DNA from: Bifidobacterium sp. B4142
GTDB lineage: Bacteria; Actinomycetota; Actinomycetes; Actinomycetales; Bifidobacteriaceae
Direction of reading: 5' to 3'
NCBI RefSeq assembly: GCF_026537325.1
Contig: NZ_JAFNMJ010000002.1
Span: forward strand, 186,001-250,000
DNA: 64,000 nucleotides
Numbering within the stretch: the first letter of the stretch is position 1; each line of letters opens with the position of its first letter. Under the pieces are notes generated by a model. That model was not told where the DNA came from. It made no database searches and saw only the letters and a program-made list of their open reading frames with translations. This document shows positions 39,719-48,258 of this stretch, one piece after another. The position numbers and the translations under genes were made by a program.

Positions 39719-39793
39719 TCAGGTGTTCGGCCTCTTGCCGTGGTTGGCGGCCTTCTTGCGGCGATCCCTGCGCTTGCGTCCGCGCATGCCCAT
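39719..39793 (-). CDS. Ribosomal protein bL37, 24 residues
   Basis: A tiny ORF reads MGMRGRKRRDRRKKAANHGK followed by RPNT and TGA. This is the actinobacterial large-subunit protein bL37, often missed or annotated as an AURKAIP1/COX24-domain protein because of its length and extreme basic charge (12 Arg/Lys in 24). AAAGGAG lies 7 bases before the ATG and a perfect intrinsic terminator lies just after the stop, so the transcription unit appears to be monocistronic. In mycobacterial ribosome structures the protein sits near the 50S peptidyl-transferase region. Confidence 0.85.
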   Translation of the reverse strand: MGMRGRKRRDRRKKAANHGKRPNT

Positions 39794-39878
39794 GATTGGA
39801 CTCCTTTGCTACTGATGAACCTATAAACCTTGCCGATTATCGCACACCGGGCTGACCTTTGTCGACGGGCCAGACAGC

Positions 39879-40847
39879 TCAGACCTCTTGTGCCCGGTAT
39901 CCCACCTGGGTGGTGTAGACGGCGGCAGGCTGAAGAATCACCAGATTCCGGCCTGTCCGAAAAGCGTTGGCGTAGGCGGTCATGGGCTCCACGGCAACGC
40001 CGGCCGGACGCATGCCAGCGTCGAAGCCGGTCCCGGTGCATACCTGCCATGAAGTGATGGTCTCATCGCCCCAGAGCTGAATGCGGATGCCGTCCGGCCG
40101 GGTGAACCAGGCCGAGCAGGTGCCGTCATCGTCCCGCTCCACATCGGTCCAGGCATCGTCGAAGTCCGCATCCTCGCCCAGCACAGAACCCTGGCGCAGA
40201 TCGGTTCGTCCCTGGACGGGTTCGGTGCCGGTGGGCAGCAGCCTGTCCGGATCGACCACCACGTGAGTGCGGCAGGGGATGGACAGGGTGCAGGGGGCGT
40301 TGTCCTTCTGGACCTGGTCCCCGACGCCCCGCTTGCCATTGGCCAGCCAGGGGTGGATGCCGAAGGCCCAGGGTGCAGCCTCGTCGCCTAGGTTCAGGGC
40401 CCGGGTGGTCATGGTCAGCCCCTGGTCGTCCAGGGCGTAGGTGACGCTGACCACCACGTCGAAGGGGTATCCGGCCATGTCGGGCACCCGCCAGGAGAGG
40501 CTGACGGAGTCCTCGGACAGAACCTGCAGGTGCCAGTAGGCCCGGTAGCCGTATCCGTGAATAGCGGTGTTCCGGTCATGCTCGTCAATGGGCAAGGTGT
40601 AGGTGTGGCCTTGGAATTCGTAGGTGCCGTCCTCAATCCGGTTAGGGAAGGGGACCAGCACGTTCCCGTTGCTGCAGGGTACGGTTCCATCCGAGTCAAA
40701 GGAGGCCAGCAGGTCCTTTCCCCGGTATTTCAGAACCCGCAGTATGGCACCCAGCTCCGTCACCACCGCTTCGTAGTCCCCGTGACGGATGCTGTACTGC
40801 TGTCCTGTCCGGGGCAGGGCCCCGCCCATCATTTCGTTCGTATGCAT
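39879..40847 (-). CDS. galM: Aldose 1-epimerase (GalM-like)
   Basis: This 322-residue beta-sandwich mutarotase interconverts alpha and beta anomers of aldohexoses. Recognisable parts are NVLVPFPNRIEDGTYEFQG, the His of NTAIHGYGYR, the His of FGIHPWL and the catalytic Glu in GVAVEPMTAY near the C-terminus. The start at 40847 (MHTNEMMGG) has GGAAG and GGGAG upstream; the frame is open further upstream without similarity. It would support galactose or glucose metabolism after disaccharide cleavage. Confidence 0.85.
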   Translation of the reverse strand: MHTNEMMGGALPRTGQQYSIRHGDYEAVVTELGAILRVLKYRGKDLLASFDSDGTVPCSNGNVLVPFPNRIEDGTYEFQGHTYTLPIDEHDRNTAIHGYGYRAYWHLQVLSEDSVSLSWRVPDMAGYPFDVVVSVTYALDDQGLTMTTRALNLGDEAAPWAFGIHPWLANGKRGVGDQVQKDNAPCTLSIPCRTHVVVDPDRLLPTGTEPVQGRTDLRQGSVLGEDADFDDAWTDVERDDDGTCSAWFTRPDGIRIQLWGDETITSWQVCTGTGFDAGMRPAGVAVEPMTAYANAFRTGRNLVILQPAAVYTTQVGYRAQEV

Positions 40848-41019
40848 GCTCCCACTTCCATAGTGCCGTTGATGCTTGGTACGCCACCATCCTAGCGCCT
40901 CAGTGGTCTTGGCTTCTTGGTGAAAGAGTGGCGTATGGACTACCGGGGGCTGTCCAGGCTTTCTACCATGGACCTGCAGCGTCCGGAACCGTCCGGATTG
41001 ACATCGATAAGGAGCGGCA

Positions 41020-42105
41020 GTGGCAGGATTTCGGACCACCGTGTGCGGACAGCCGACCCTGCAGGGGCATGGGCGGGTCATCCTTGCTAATCCGCGCGGA
41101 TTCTGCGCGGGGGTGGACCGAGCCATCCAGACTGTGCAGACCATCCTGGATGCAGACAACCCTCGCCAGGATCAGGGTTTGCCTCCGGTATACGTGCGCC
41201 GGCAGATAGTCCATAACCGGCATGTGGTTGAAGACCTGTCACGGCGGGGGGCCGTGTTCGTGGATGAGCTGGACCAGATTCCCGACCAGGCCGTTCGTGC
41301 CGGAGTGCCCGTGGTCTTCTCGGCCCATGGAATCGCCCCCTCGGTCGTCAAGGAGGCCCGGCGGCGGGGGATGCGCGTGGTCGATGCCTCATGCCCTCTG
41401 GTCAGCAAGGTCCACCGGGAGGTCCAGCGCTTCGTTCGCGACGGCTACTCGATCATCTACATAGGCCACCGTGGGCACGACGAGGCTGTGGGAGTCATGG
41501 GGGAGGCCCCGGACCGGGTTCACCTGGTCGAGCATGAGGCTGATATTAAGGCCTTGGATTTTGGGCCCGACACCCCGCTGGTCATGCTGACCCAGACCAC
41601 CCTGAGCCTTGATGAGACCGCCGACCTGGGTGCAGCCCTGCGTCGACGCTTCCCCTGGATGGAGGAGCCGCCGGGTTCCGACATCTGCTATGCCACTCAG
41701 AACAGGCAGCAGGCTGTCAAGCTGGTGGCCGGCCAGGCGGACTGCATGGTTGTGGTGGGCTCGGCCAATTCCTCCAATTCGGTGCGTCTGGTCGAGGTGG
41801 CCCGTCAGGCTCTGGAGACGCGGTTTCCTGGTCAAGGCGGGCAGAGGGCCCACCGGGTCGACGATGCCGGCGAACTGGACCCGACTTGGCTGCAGGACAT
41901 GGATTCGGTCGGGCTCACTTCGGGTGCTTCGGTTCCCGAAGACCTGGTTCAGGGGGTGCTGGAGACTCTGGCTTCCCGAGGGTTTTCCCAGGTGACCCGA
42001 GCCCGGGCGGTCGACGAGCATATGCGCTTCGTCCTGCCTGCCGCCTTGCGCTCCGCCCGGGCAACCAGGAAAGTTCCACAGCCGCAGGGCCAGGCCCAGC
42101 GCTAA
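41020..42105 (+). CDS. ispH: 4-hydroxy-3-methylbut-2-enyl diphosphate reductase
   Basis: This 361-residue enzyme catalyses the last step of the MEP isoprenoid pathway, producing IPP and DMAPP. The three Cys that hold the iron-sulfur cluster are visible: C29 in NPRGFCAGV, the Cys of DASCPLVSKVH (about 125) and that of DICYATQNRQ (about 222). SANSSNS contributes to substrate binding. The start is GTG 41020 with AAGGAG upstream. It is divergent from galM-like and convergent with ybaK, only 6 bases apart. Confidence 0.95.
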   Translation: MAGFRTTVCGQPTLQGHGRVILANPRGFCAGVDRAIQTVQTILDADNPRQDQGLPPVYVRRQIVHNRHVVEDLSRRGAVFVDELDQIPDQAVRAGVPVVFSAHGIAPSVVKEARRRGMRVVDASCPLVSKVHREVQRFVRDGYSIIYIGHRGHDEAVGVMGEAPDRVHLVEHEADIKALDFGPDTPLVMLTQTTLSLDETADLGAALRRRFPWMEEPPGSDICYATQNRQQAVKLVAGQADCMVVVGSANSSNSVRLVEVARQALETRFPGQGGQRAHRVDDAGELDPTWLQDMDSVGLTSGASVPEDLVQGVLETLASRGFSQVTRARAVDEHMRFVLPAALRSARATRKVPQPQGQAQR

Positions 42106-42111
42106 AAACTC

Positions 42112-42618
42112 TCAGTCGGCGGCTAGAGGTGCGGTTTTGGCTTTGAGGACACGTATCAGATCCCTCGGGTCCAGCCCCAGGCTGATGCCGCGCTTGCCGC
42201 CGGAGACCATGATGGTGTCAAACTCTAGAGCGCCCTGGTCCAGCACTGTCAGGTGCTGGGTGCGTTGCCCGAAGGGCGAAATGCCGCCCAGGACGTATCC
42301 GCTCTCTCGCTCGGCCTGGGCTTTGTCGGCCATGCGGGCCTTCTTGGCGCCCACGGCTGCTGCCAGGTGTTTGAGGTTCAGATGGCCAGTAACTGGAACA
42401 ATGCCGATAACCCGTTCCTTGCCCGTGTCGGCCATCAGGGTCTTGTAAACTGTGCGCGGGTCCAGGCCCAGCTTTTTGGCGGCCTCGATGCCGTACCCCT
42501 GGTCCATGTGGTCGGCGCTGTGATGGTACTCATGGATGGTGAAGGGGACTCCCAGACGCTCCAGCTGGGCCATGGCCGGGGTCGCGGCATCCGAGTCCGG
42601 CCGCTTCTTCTTGCTCAT
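42112..42618 (-). CDS. ybaK: Cys-tRNA(Pro)/Cys-tRNA(Cys) deacylase YbaK
   Basis: This 168-residue trans-editing domain protein hydrolyses mischarged Cys-tRNA(Pro). Motifs are YHHSADHMDQGYGIEAAKKLG, TVYKTLMAD, IVPVTGHLNLKHLAAAVGAKKARM and GYVLGGISPFG, all typical of YbaK/EbsC. It is slightly longer than usual at the N-terminus (a short lysine-rich lead). It is convergent with ispH. Confidence 0.92.
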   Translation of the reverse strand: MSKKKRPDSDAATPAMAQLERLGVPFTIHEYHHSADHMDQGYGIEAAKKLGLDPRTVYKTLMADTGKERVIGIVPVTGHLNLKHLAAAVGAKKARMADKAQAERESGYVLGGISPFGQRTQHLTVLDQGALEFDTIMVSGGKRGISLGLDPRDLIRVLKAKTAPLAAD

Positions 42619-42695
42619 GACTCCATGTTAAGGTACTGACCGTTTAGGTAGGCTGAGGGGGTGTTTTTGGCGCCCTTGCGTGGAAAGGATCGTCC

Positions 42696-43292
42696 ATGAC
42701 CGCTGTCAATGCCTGGCTGCTTGATGCGGTGACTGGTGGCTGGGGGCTGGCTGTGCTGTTCCTGGCCGCCTTCCTGGATGCGCTGATCATTCCCATACCC
42801 ACGGAACTCATGGTTCTGGCTACGGCTTCAGCCTTTCGAGCCTCGGGACGACCCCTGCCCGTCCTGGTCTTTCTGGTATGCGCCCTGGCCTTTGCGGGCG
42901 GCGATGCTTGCGCTTATGAGCTGGGGCGGCTGGTCCCGCTGAACCGTCTGGCCGTCTTCCGCGGTGCCGCAGGCAAGGCTGTGGCTTCATGGGCACACCG
43001 GGCCCTGCTCCAGGGAGGAGGCTTCTTCACTCTGGCCTCGCGGTTCGTGCCCTCGGGCAGGACCGTGGTCAATCTGACTGCCGGGGTGGCGCGATATCCG
43101 CTCAGCCGTTACCTGCCTCTGGCTGCTCTAGCCGGTCTGCTCTGGTCCGTCTACATGTGGACCTTGGGGTATCTGGCATCCTCCTGGCTGAAGAACAACC
43201 CTTTGGCCGTCATGGCCATCGGTTTTCTGGTGGGCATGGTCATCGGCCTGGTCTGCGACTTGGCCATGCGGGCGCTTACCCGGAGGCGCTGA
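42696..43292 (+). CDS. DedA-family membrane protein
   Basis: This 198-residue integral membrane protein of the DedA/SNARE-associated family contains LAAFLDALIIPIPTELMV near the N-terminus and FFTLASRFVPSGRTVVNLTAG, the conserved Arg-containing re-entrant segment. DedA proteins act as lipid (undecaprenyl-phosphate or phospholipid) transporters and influence membrane homeostasis. ATG 42696 was taken, with GAAAGGA upstream. A G/C-rich hairpin follows. Confidence 0.85.
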   Translation: MTAVNAWLLDAVTGGWGLAVLFLAAFLDALIIPIPTELMVLATASAFRASGRPLPVLVFLVCALAFAGGDACAYELGRLVPLNRLAVFRGAAGKAVASWAHRALLQGGGFFTLASRFVPSGRTVVNLTAGVARYPLSRYLPLAALAGLLWSVYMWTLGYLASSWLKNNPLAVMAIGFLVGMVIGLVCDLAMRALTRRR

Positions 43293-43302
43293 CTACGACA
43301 AG

Positions 43303-43330
43303 GGGCCCGTCCCCGCATGGGAACGGACCC
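43303..43330. terminator. Hairpin between dedA-like gene and gap
   Basis: GGGCCCGTCCCC at 43303-43314 pairs with GGGAACGGACCC at 43319-43330 (10 of 12 positions, plus wobble). It sits between convergent genes. The lack of a T run makes it an uncertain bidirectional terminator. Confidence 0.45.
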
Positions 43331-43364
43331 GAAATCGCTATGGCCGGAGAAACCGGTCTGATGC

Positions 43365-44420
43365 TCATTCGCCCAGTTCGGCGAAGTAGAGCAGGGTGCG
43401 GATCATGTTGCTGGTGAACCCGTACTCGTTGTCGTAGAAGGCGACGGTGCGGACCAATTGATCATCGCCGTGGGTGTTGACGTCAGTCTGGGTGGCGTCA
43501 AAGACACCGCCGTGAGTGTCGCCGATCACATCCGAGGAGACGATGCCCTCGTCGTTGTAGCCGTAATAATCGGTGCCCTCGAAGGCCTTCTTGGCCGCAG
43601 CGTTGATCTCGTCGACGGTGACCTTCTTGTCCAGGACGGTGGTCAGCTCGGTGACGGAGCCGGAGGGGACAGCCACACGCTGGGCATGTCCCTGCAGCTT
43701 GCCGTCCACAGAGGGGACGACCTTGCCGATGGCCTTGGCGGCGCCGGTGGAATGCTCAATGGTATTGATCGCTGCAGCGCGTGTGTTGCGGGGCTTGTTG
43801 CCCTTGGGGCCGTCCAGCAGCATCTGTGAGCCGGTATAGGCATGGATGGTGGTCATGTAGCCGATGCGGATGCCGAAATTGTCATCCAGCATCTTGACCA
43901 TGGCGGCCATGGAGCCTGTCGTGCAGGAGCCTGCCGAGATGATCTTGTCAGAGGCCTTCAGGGTCTCCTGGTTGACTCCGTATACGACGGTAGGGGTGGT
44001 ATCGTCCTTGGCAGGGGCGGAGATCAGAACCTTCTTGGCGCCTGCGTTCAGATGGGCCTGGGACTTCTCGGCCGAGGTGTAGAAGCCGGTGCACTCCAGC
44101 ACGTAGTCCACGCCGTCGTTCTTGACCCAGGGGATGTTGTTGGCATCCTTCTCGGCGTAGACCGGGTACGCCTTGCCGTCCACCACAATGGCGGTGTCGG
44201 TGGAGGTGACCGAAACCGGTGTGCCGTCGTCGTGGCGGAAGTTGCCCTGGGTGCTGTCATACTTGAGCAAATAGGCCAGAATGGCCGGGGTGGTCAGATC
44301 GTTGATGGCGGCCACCTCGATGTTGGAGGCGTCGCCGCCGCGGGCCTGGAGCTCAAAGATGCGCCGGAAGGCCAGACGACCGATACGTCCGAATCCGTTG
44401 ATGCCAATCTTTACTGTCAT
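43365..44420 (-). CDS. gap: Glyceraldehyde-3-phosphate dehydrogenase
   Basis: This 351-residue enzyme oxidises glyceraldehyde 3-phosphate in glycolysis and the bifid shunt. The NAD-binding start is [15 protein letters not shown], the catalytic Cys (about residue 165) lies in [13 protein letters not shown], the activating His in [10 protein letters not shown], and [11 protein letters not shown] is conserved. The usual SCTTNC after the nucleophile is SCTTGS here, so the Asn and second Cys are replaced. The nucleophile itself is kept. ATG 44420 has GGGAG upstream. The leader contains an inverted repeat. It appears to be the only gap gene in the window. Confidence 0.95.
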   Translation of the reverse strand: MTVKIGINGFGRIGRLAFRRIFELQARGGDASNIEVAAINDLTTPAILAYLLKYDSTQGNFRHDDGTPVSVTSTDTAIVVDGKAYPVYAEKDANNIPWVKNDGVDYVLECTGFYTSAEKSQAHLNAGAKKVLISAPAKDDTTPTVVYGVNQETLKASDKIISAGSCTTGSMAAMVKMLDDNFGIRIGYMTTIHAYTGSQMLLDGPKGNKPRNTRAAAINTIEHSTGAAKAIGKVVPSVDGKLQGHAQRVAVPSGSVTELTTVLDKKVTVDEINAAAKKAFEGTDYYGYNDEGIVSSDVIGDTHGGVFDATQTDVNTHGDDQLVRTVAFYDNEYGFTSNMIRTLLYFAELGE

Positions 44421-44440
44421 TCAATTCTCCCTTGGAGATT

Positions 44441-44480
44441 GGCCGTATACAGCACAAAAAATACCGGACCGTATATGGCC
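44441..44480 (-). promoter_or_regulatory. Inverted repeat in the gap leader
   Basis: GGCCGTATAC at 44441-44450 and GTATATGGCC at 44471-44480 are inverted with one mismatch, 21 bases upstream of the gap ATG. It may be an operator or an mRNA stem. Confidence 0.4.
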
Positions 44481-44488
44481 GATTACTG

Positions 44489-44520
44489 ATAACATCTCAT
44501 AGTTTATAGAACCCTGTGTA
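44489..44520 (-). promoter_or_regulatory. Candidate gap promoter
   Basis: On the minus strand TTGCTA is followed after 16 bases by TATAAA in an AT-rich region about 85 bases from the gap ATG; TATAAG lies slightly upstream as an alternative -10. The 190-base AT-rich gap to the ArsC/Spx-like gene holds nothing else recognisable apart from A/C-rich runs. Confidence 0.4.
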
Positions 44521-44609
44521 CTTATAGCAAGCGATTACACTGGTTATGCAAAGGAAAAAACGAACAAACAAAATGGTAGGTTTTGTTGTTTGTTTGCACA
44601 ACAAAACGA

Positions 44610-45035
44610 TCAGGAATTGTGAGGATTTTCGTTCGTATCAGCCAGCCAATCCTCCCACTGCTGCTGACGGAATCCAACCAAAACATGCCGGCCATCCAGC
44701 AGGATGGGACGCTTGACCAGCATGCCGTCGGTCGACAGCAGCTGCAGAGTCTGCTCCGTGTCCATCTGCGGCAGGCGTTTGCTCAGTCCCTGGCTGCGAT
44801 AAGCCTGGCCTGAGGTGTTGAAGAATCGCCGGACGGGCAGGCCGCTCATGTCCAGCCAGGTGGTGAGTTCCTCCTGGGTGGGGCGGTCCTCCTTGATGTC
44901 TCTCTCGGTGAAGTCCACATTGTGGTCACGCAGCCAGGTGCGGGCCTTGGCGCAGGTGGAGCAGCGGCTGTAGCAGATGAAGAGCGGGTGCCGGGCTGTC
45001 GGGGTCGCTGACTGCGTGGTTGAAGCAGCTGTCAT
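44610..45035 (-). CDS. ArsC/Spx-family thioredoxin-fold protein
   Basis: This 141-residue protein has CSTCAKARTWL with C25 and C28 as a CxxC pair near the N-terminus, and RRFFNTSGQAYRSQGL and MLVKRPILL, which place it in the ArsC/Spx/YffB family. CxxC is as in Spx (redox-sensing RNA polymerase partner) and unlike single-Cys arsenate reductases, but it lacks proof of either function. The ATG at 45035 has GGAAAGGAAA upstream; an ATG 33 bases earlier is less likely. It lies upstream of gap on the same strand. Confidence 0.8.
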   Translation of the reverse strand: MTAASTTQSATPTARHPLFICYSRCSTCAKARTWLRDHNVDFTERDIKEDRPTQEELTTWLDMSGLPVRRFFNTSGQAYRSQGLSKRLPQMDTEQTLQLLSTDGMLVKRPILLDGRHVLVGFRQQQWEDWLADTNENPHNS

Positions 45036-45075
45036 GTATTTTCCTTTCCAAATGGAGTTCCAGGTCAAGAGAGGC

Positions 45076-45879
45076 TCAGGCCAGTCGCCGGGAGGGCCGG
45101 GTCTCCAGGGAGCCCAGGTCAGCCTTGGCTTCCAGGCTGGTGATCCAGACCGGCTCGGGCGCCGAGATGGGGTAGGTGACGAACACGGTTCCCTGCTTCA
45201 GGGCTATGTGGGCCGGTCTGCCGGGCAGGAACTCGTTACTGACGCCGGTTACCTGCTGGTTGGTCATGGTCATGCCATCCGTCTGGTATTTGAGGCCCTG
45301 CTCGACCACGTCCAGAGCCTGGTCGCCGGCAGCCAGGACGGAGACCATGGACCTGGGCGGGCAGTTCCAGGAGGGGAAGTCCAGGCTTCCAGGCCCAAGG
45401 GCAGTGACCAGCATTCCCTGGCCCCAGAGTTCGGCCCGGCCCCCGCTTGCGGCAATCAGATGGATCAGGTTCAGGTTGGCCAGCGTGTGGTCCATGCGTC
45501 CGCCCAGGCCGCCATATATAAGGAATCGTCGGCAGCCCCGCCGCCAGCCCACCTTGACCGCAGCCAGCAGGTCCGTGTCGTCCTTTTCGGCAGGCAGGAC
45601 CCGGCGGGGGATGTCTGTACGCAGCTTTCGGCTACCGGCGGGCAGGGAGTCGAAGTCGCCCACGACCAGTTCGGGCTCGTCCCCGTGCTCCAGGGCCGGC
45701 TCCAGTCCGCCGTCCGCCGCGATGACCAGGGCCTGTCCGCCGCGCGCCATCTCTTGTCCGAAGTACTGTCCGGCACCCCAGATACGGCAGAGCGGCGCCT
45801 GGACAGTCTCGCCCGACTGACCGTCATCCTGCATGAGAGTCTTCTTTCTGCGCTTGTCCCTTGGAGGCGCCTCCATCAT
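45076..45879 (-). CDS. Thiamine pyrophosphokinase
   Basis: This protein of about 267 residues makes thiamine diphosphate, the cofactor of phosphoketolase and transketolase. Family motifs are IAADGGLEPAL, LVVGDFDSLP, EKDDTDLLAAV and YGGLGGRMDHTLANLNL, followed by the C-terminal thiamine-binding part with GLKYQTDG. The start at 45879 overlaps the AzlD stop as ATGA; the Met at 45834 is an alternative with a weak AAAGAAG upstream. The adjacent azlCD genes may be cotranscribed without functional link. Confidence 0.85.
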   Translation of the reverse strand: MMEAPPRDKRRKKTLMQDDGQSGETVQAPLCRIWGAGQYFGQEMARGGQALVIAADGGLEPALEHGDEPELVVGDFDSLPAGSRKLRTDIPRRVLPAEKDDTDLLAAVKVGWRRGCRRFLIYGGLGGRMDHTLANLNLIHLIAASGGRAELWGQGMLVTALGPGSLDFPSWNCPPRSMVSVLAAGDQALDVVEQGLKYQTDGMTMTNQQVTGVSNEFLPGRPAHIALKQGTVFVTYPISAPEPVWITSLEAKADLGSLETRPSRRLA

Positions 45880-46232
45880 CCCAGACCAGCCAGACCGACC
45901 AGGAAGGTCAGCCACCCCTGTACCAAGGCCATGTAGGTCAGGGTCCCGCAGGCGATGCTGACCATCATGTTCCGCCAGCGCAGGTGGACCAGGGTCGTGA
46001 CCAGCAGAGCCAGGGCTTCATAGATCCCGTGGTCGCCTCCGACCAGGTGGGTGTGCCGGAGCGAATAGACCACCAGCAGTCCCATGACGGCGGCGGGCAA
46101 CAGTCGCCCCAGTCTGGTCACCAGGGCCGGCGGCCGACGCCCCTCCGGCCAGATGATGAAGGGCAGGAATCTGGTGGCCATGGTTCCCAGGACCACAATG
46201 CCTATGGTGATCAGTTGCTGCGTGGTGGTCAT
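45876..46232 (-). CDS. azlD: Branched-chain amino acid exporter subunit AzlD
   Basis: This 118-residue protein has four hydrophobic helices, starting MTTTQQLITIGIVVLGTMAT with the motif RFLPFIIW. It is the small partner of AzlC in a branched-chain amino acid exporter. GAGGGAGG lies just before the ATG at 46232, which overlaps the azlC stop by four bases. Upstream in-frame codons are inside azlC and were rejected. Confidence 0.88.
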   Translation of the reverse strand: MTTTQQLITIGIVVLGTMATRFLPFIIWPEGRRPPALVTRLGRLLPAAVMGLLVVYSLRHTHLVGGDHGIYEALALLVTTLVHLRWRNMMVSIACGTLTYMALVQGWLTFLVGLAGLG

Positions 46233-46966
46233 GAGGCCTCCCTCTGGCTGTGGAAGTCCAAGAGGATGAAGATGGCCAGGATGACCACCATGGACGGGAT
46301 GATGAACCGGTCGGGCCCGAAGACCAGCAGGCAGGCCAGTGAGGCTAGCAGACCAATTATGGCGGGCAGGCGGGCCTCGGCCTGCCGCCACTGCTCCAGA
46401 AAGAGGACCAGGAACATGGCGGTCAGGACGAAATCCAGCCCCTTGGTGTCGAAGTTGGCCAGGTTGCCCAGCACAGCGCCCAGGGTGGCGCCCCCCACCC
46501 AGTAGATCTGGTTGAGCAGGGTGACGAAGAAGAGGTACCAGCCCTTGTCGGTCCCATCCGGGTGAGGATCGGCGGATTCCAGGGCGAAGGTCTCATCGCA
46601 CATGCCGAAAATCAGATAGGGCTTCTTCCGGCCCGTCCCTCGAAAGACCGGCAGCATGGCCAGGCCGTAGAAGAGGTGCCGTGCATTGACCATCAGGGTC
46701 AGCATCAGTGCGCCCCAGGGATTGAAGGTGGACATGAGCAGGTCCACGGTCACGAACTCCATGGATCCGGCGTAGATCAAGGCGCTCATGGCCAGCGGAT
46801 AGATCACAGGGAATCCACGGCTGGTCATCAAAAAACCGTAGGAGATCCCCAGCACCAGGAAACCGGCCATGATGGGCAGAGTCCGTGGGAAGGCCGCGGC
46901 TAGGGAGCCCAGGATGGTCCCGGAAGGCTTCGCGACTTCGCCTGCCTCTTCCTGCGTCGTCTGCAT
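46229..46966 (-). CDS. azlC: Branched-chain amino acid exporter subunit AzlC
   Basis: This 245-residue membrane protein contains LPIMAGFLVLGISYGFLM, SALIYAGSMEFVTVDLL, VNARHLFYGLAML and CDETFAL, all characteristic of AzlC. It should export branched-chain amino acids together with AzlD. The start has AGGAGGAAGG upstream. It is divergent from msrAB across 174 bases. Confidence 0.9.
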   Translation of the reverse strand: MQTTQEEAGEVAKPSGTILGSLAAAFPRTLPIMAGFLVLGISYGFLMTSRGFPVIYPLAMSALIYAGSMEFVTVDLLMSTFNPWGALMLTLMVNARHLFYGLAMLPVFRGTGRKKPYLIFGMCDETFALESADPHPDGTDKGWYLFFVTLLNQIYWVGGATLGAVLGNLANFDTKGLDFVLTAMFLVLFLEQWRQAEARLPAIIGLLASLACLLVFGPDRFIIPSMVVILAIFILLDFHSQREAS

Positions 46967-47140
46967 GACCTTCCTCCTGACGTCGTTTCGAAGATGGTCA
47001 GCAATGATAATCGCCCTTTGCTCCGCAGATGCAGGCTGGTCGACAATGTGAAAAGGCTGTCAAGAGGCGAGAGAGGCGGAATAGGCGCTCTCCCGCTCCT
47101 GTTGAATGCGGAGACATGCACCGGCATGTGAGGAGGAATC

Positions 47141-48118
47141 ATGGACAAGAACAAGATTTCGACCAACAACCCGGCCACGGTCGTCCTGGCGGGGGGATGC
47201 TTCTGGGGTATTGAGCGGTTCTTCCAGGAGGTGGACGGGATTATCGACACCCAGGTGGGATACGCCCAGTCCACAGTGCCCAACCCCAGCTATGAGCAGG
47301 TCTGCAGCGGTGTCACCGACGCCGTGGAGAGCGTGCGACTGACCTATGATCCTCAGACGGTCAGTCTGCGAACCCTGACCCTGCTTCTGCTGGATCTGAT
47401 CGACCCCTTCTCGGTGGATCGGCAGGGCAACGACCGGGGCAGGCAGTATCGCAGCGGCCTTTACTGGGATCCCGAGCATCGCGAGCAGGAGGAGCCCGTC
47501 TTCCGGCGCGCCCTGGAGGAGCTGGAGCACAGGACCGGCCGTCATCCCGCTGTGCAGGTGGAGGCCCTGATCAATTTCTACCCGGCTGAGGAGTCCCACC
47601 AGCACTACCTGCTCAAGAACCCCGGCGGATACTGCCACATCCCTCTGGAGGCCATCGCTAACGCCGCCTCCCGCCAGCGCTACATCGAGCGCATATGGTC
47701 CCTGGACCCTGAAAGCTACGAGGTCACCCAGCACTCGGCCACCGAACGGCCCTTCACCAACGCCTACGACGGGGAATTCCGTCCGGGCATCTATGTGGAC
47801 GTGGTCAGCGGGCAGCCGCTCTTCTCCTCGGCGGATAAGTACGACTCGGGCTGCGGCTGGCCGGCATTCACCAAGCCCATCGATCCCGACCTGCTGGTCA
47901 ACCGCAAGGACTACAAGCTGCTGGGCCGGCCCCGGATCGAGGTACGGACGGCACAGACCGGCATCCATCTGGGACATGTTTTCGACGACGGTCCGACTGA
48001 CCGTGGCGGGCAGCGCTACTGCATGAACTCTGCCGCCCTGCGGTTCGTGCCGCGGGACCGGATGGAACAGGAGGGCTACGGAGACTACCTGCCCCTGGTA
48101 GACCGAGCCGGTCGTTGA
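47141..48118 (+). CDS. msrAB: Fused methionine sulfoxide reductase MsrA-MsrB
   Basis: This 325-residue fusion has an N-terminal MsrA domain with [10 protein letters not shown] (catalytic Cys about residue 20) and a C-terminal MsrB domain with [18 protein letters not shown] and [11 protein letters not shown] (catalytic Cys about 293). The two domains repair the S and R forms of oxidised methionine. There is no signal peptide, so it is cytoplasmic. ATG 47141 has GAGGAGGA upstream. The MsrB zinc CxxC pairs seen in some homologues are not evident. Confidence 0.93.
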   Translation: MDKNKISTNNPATVVLAGGCFWGIERFFQEVDGIIDTQVGYAQSTVPNPSYEQVCSGVTDAVESVRLTYDPQTVSLRTLTLLLLDLIDPFSVDRQGNDRGRQYRSGLYWDPEHREQEEPVFRRALEELEHRTGRHPAVQVEALINFYPAEESHQHYLLKNPGGYCHIPLEAIANAASRQRYIERIWSLDPESYEVTQHSATERPFTNAYDGEFRPGIYVDVVSGQPLFSSADKYDSGCGWPAFTKPIDPDLLVNRKDYKLLGRPRIEVRTAQTGIHLGHVFDDGPTDRGGQRYCMNSAALRFVPRDRMEQEGYGDYLPLVDRAGR

Positions 48119-48258
48119 CCGTTCTGCCTCCAGTGACGCGCCGGAGCTTCTCACCCATGGGGTTCCGGCGTAGTCCACATATAAGTGAGGCCCGTCTGTT
48201 TCCTGTTGCCCTTTTGGGCTATTGTGGACTGCTGGTGGATCGATAAGGAGTCATGCCA

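Noticed and set aside
41389-42021. Minus-strand ORF opposite ispH
   Set aside because: It is antisense to a gene with three conserved cluster cysteines.
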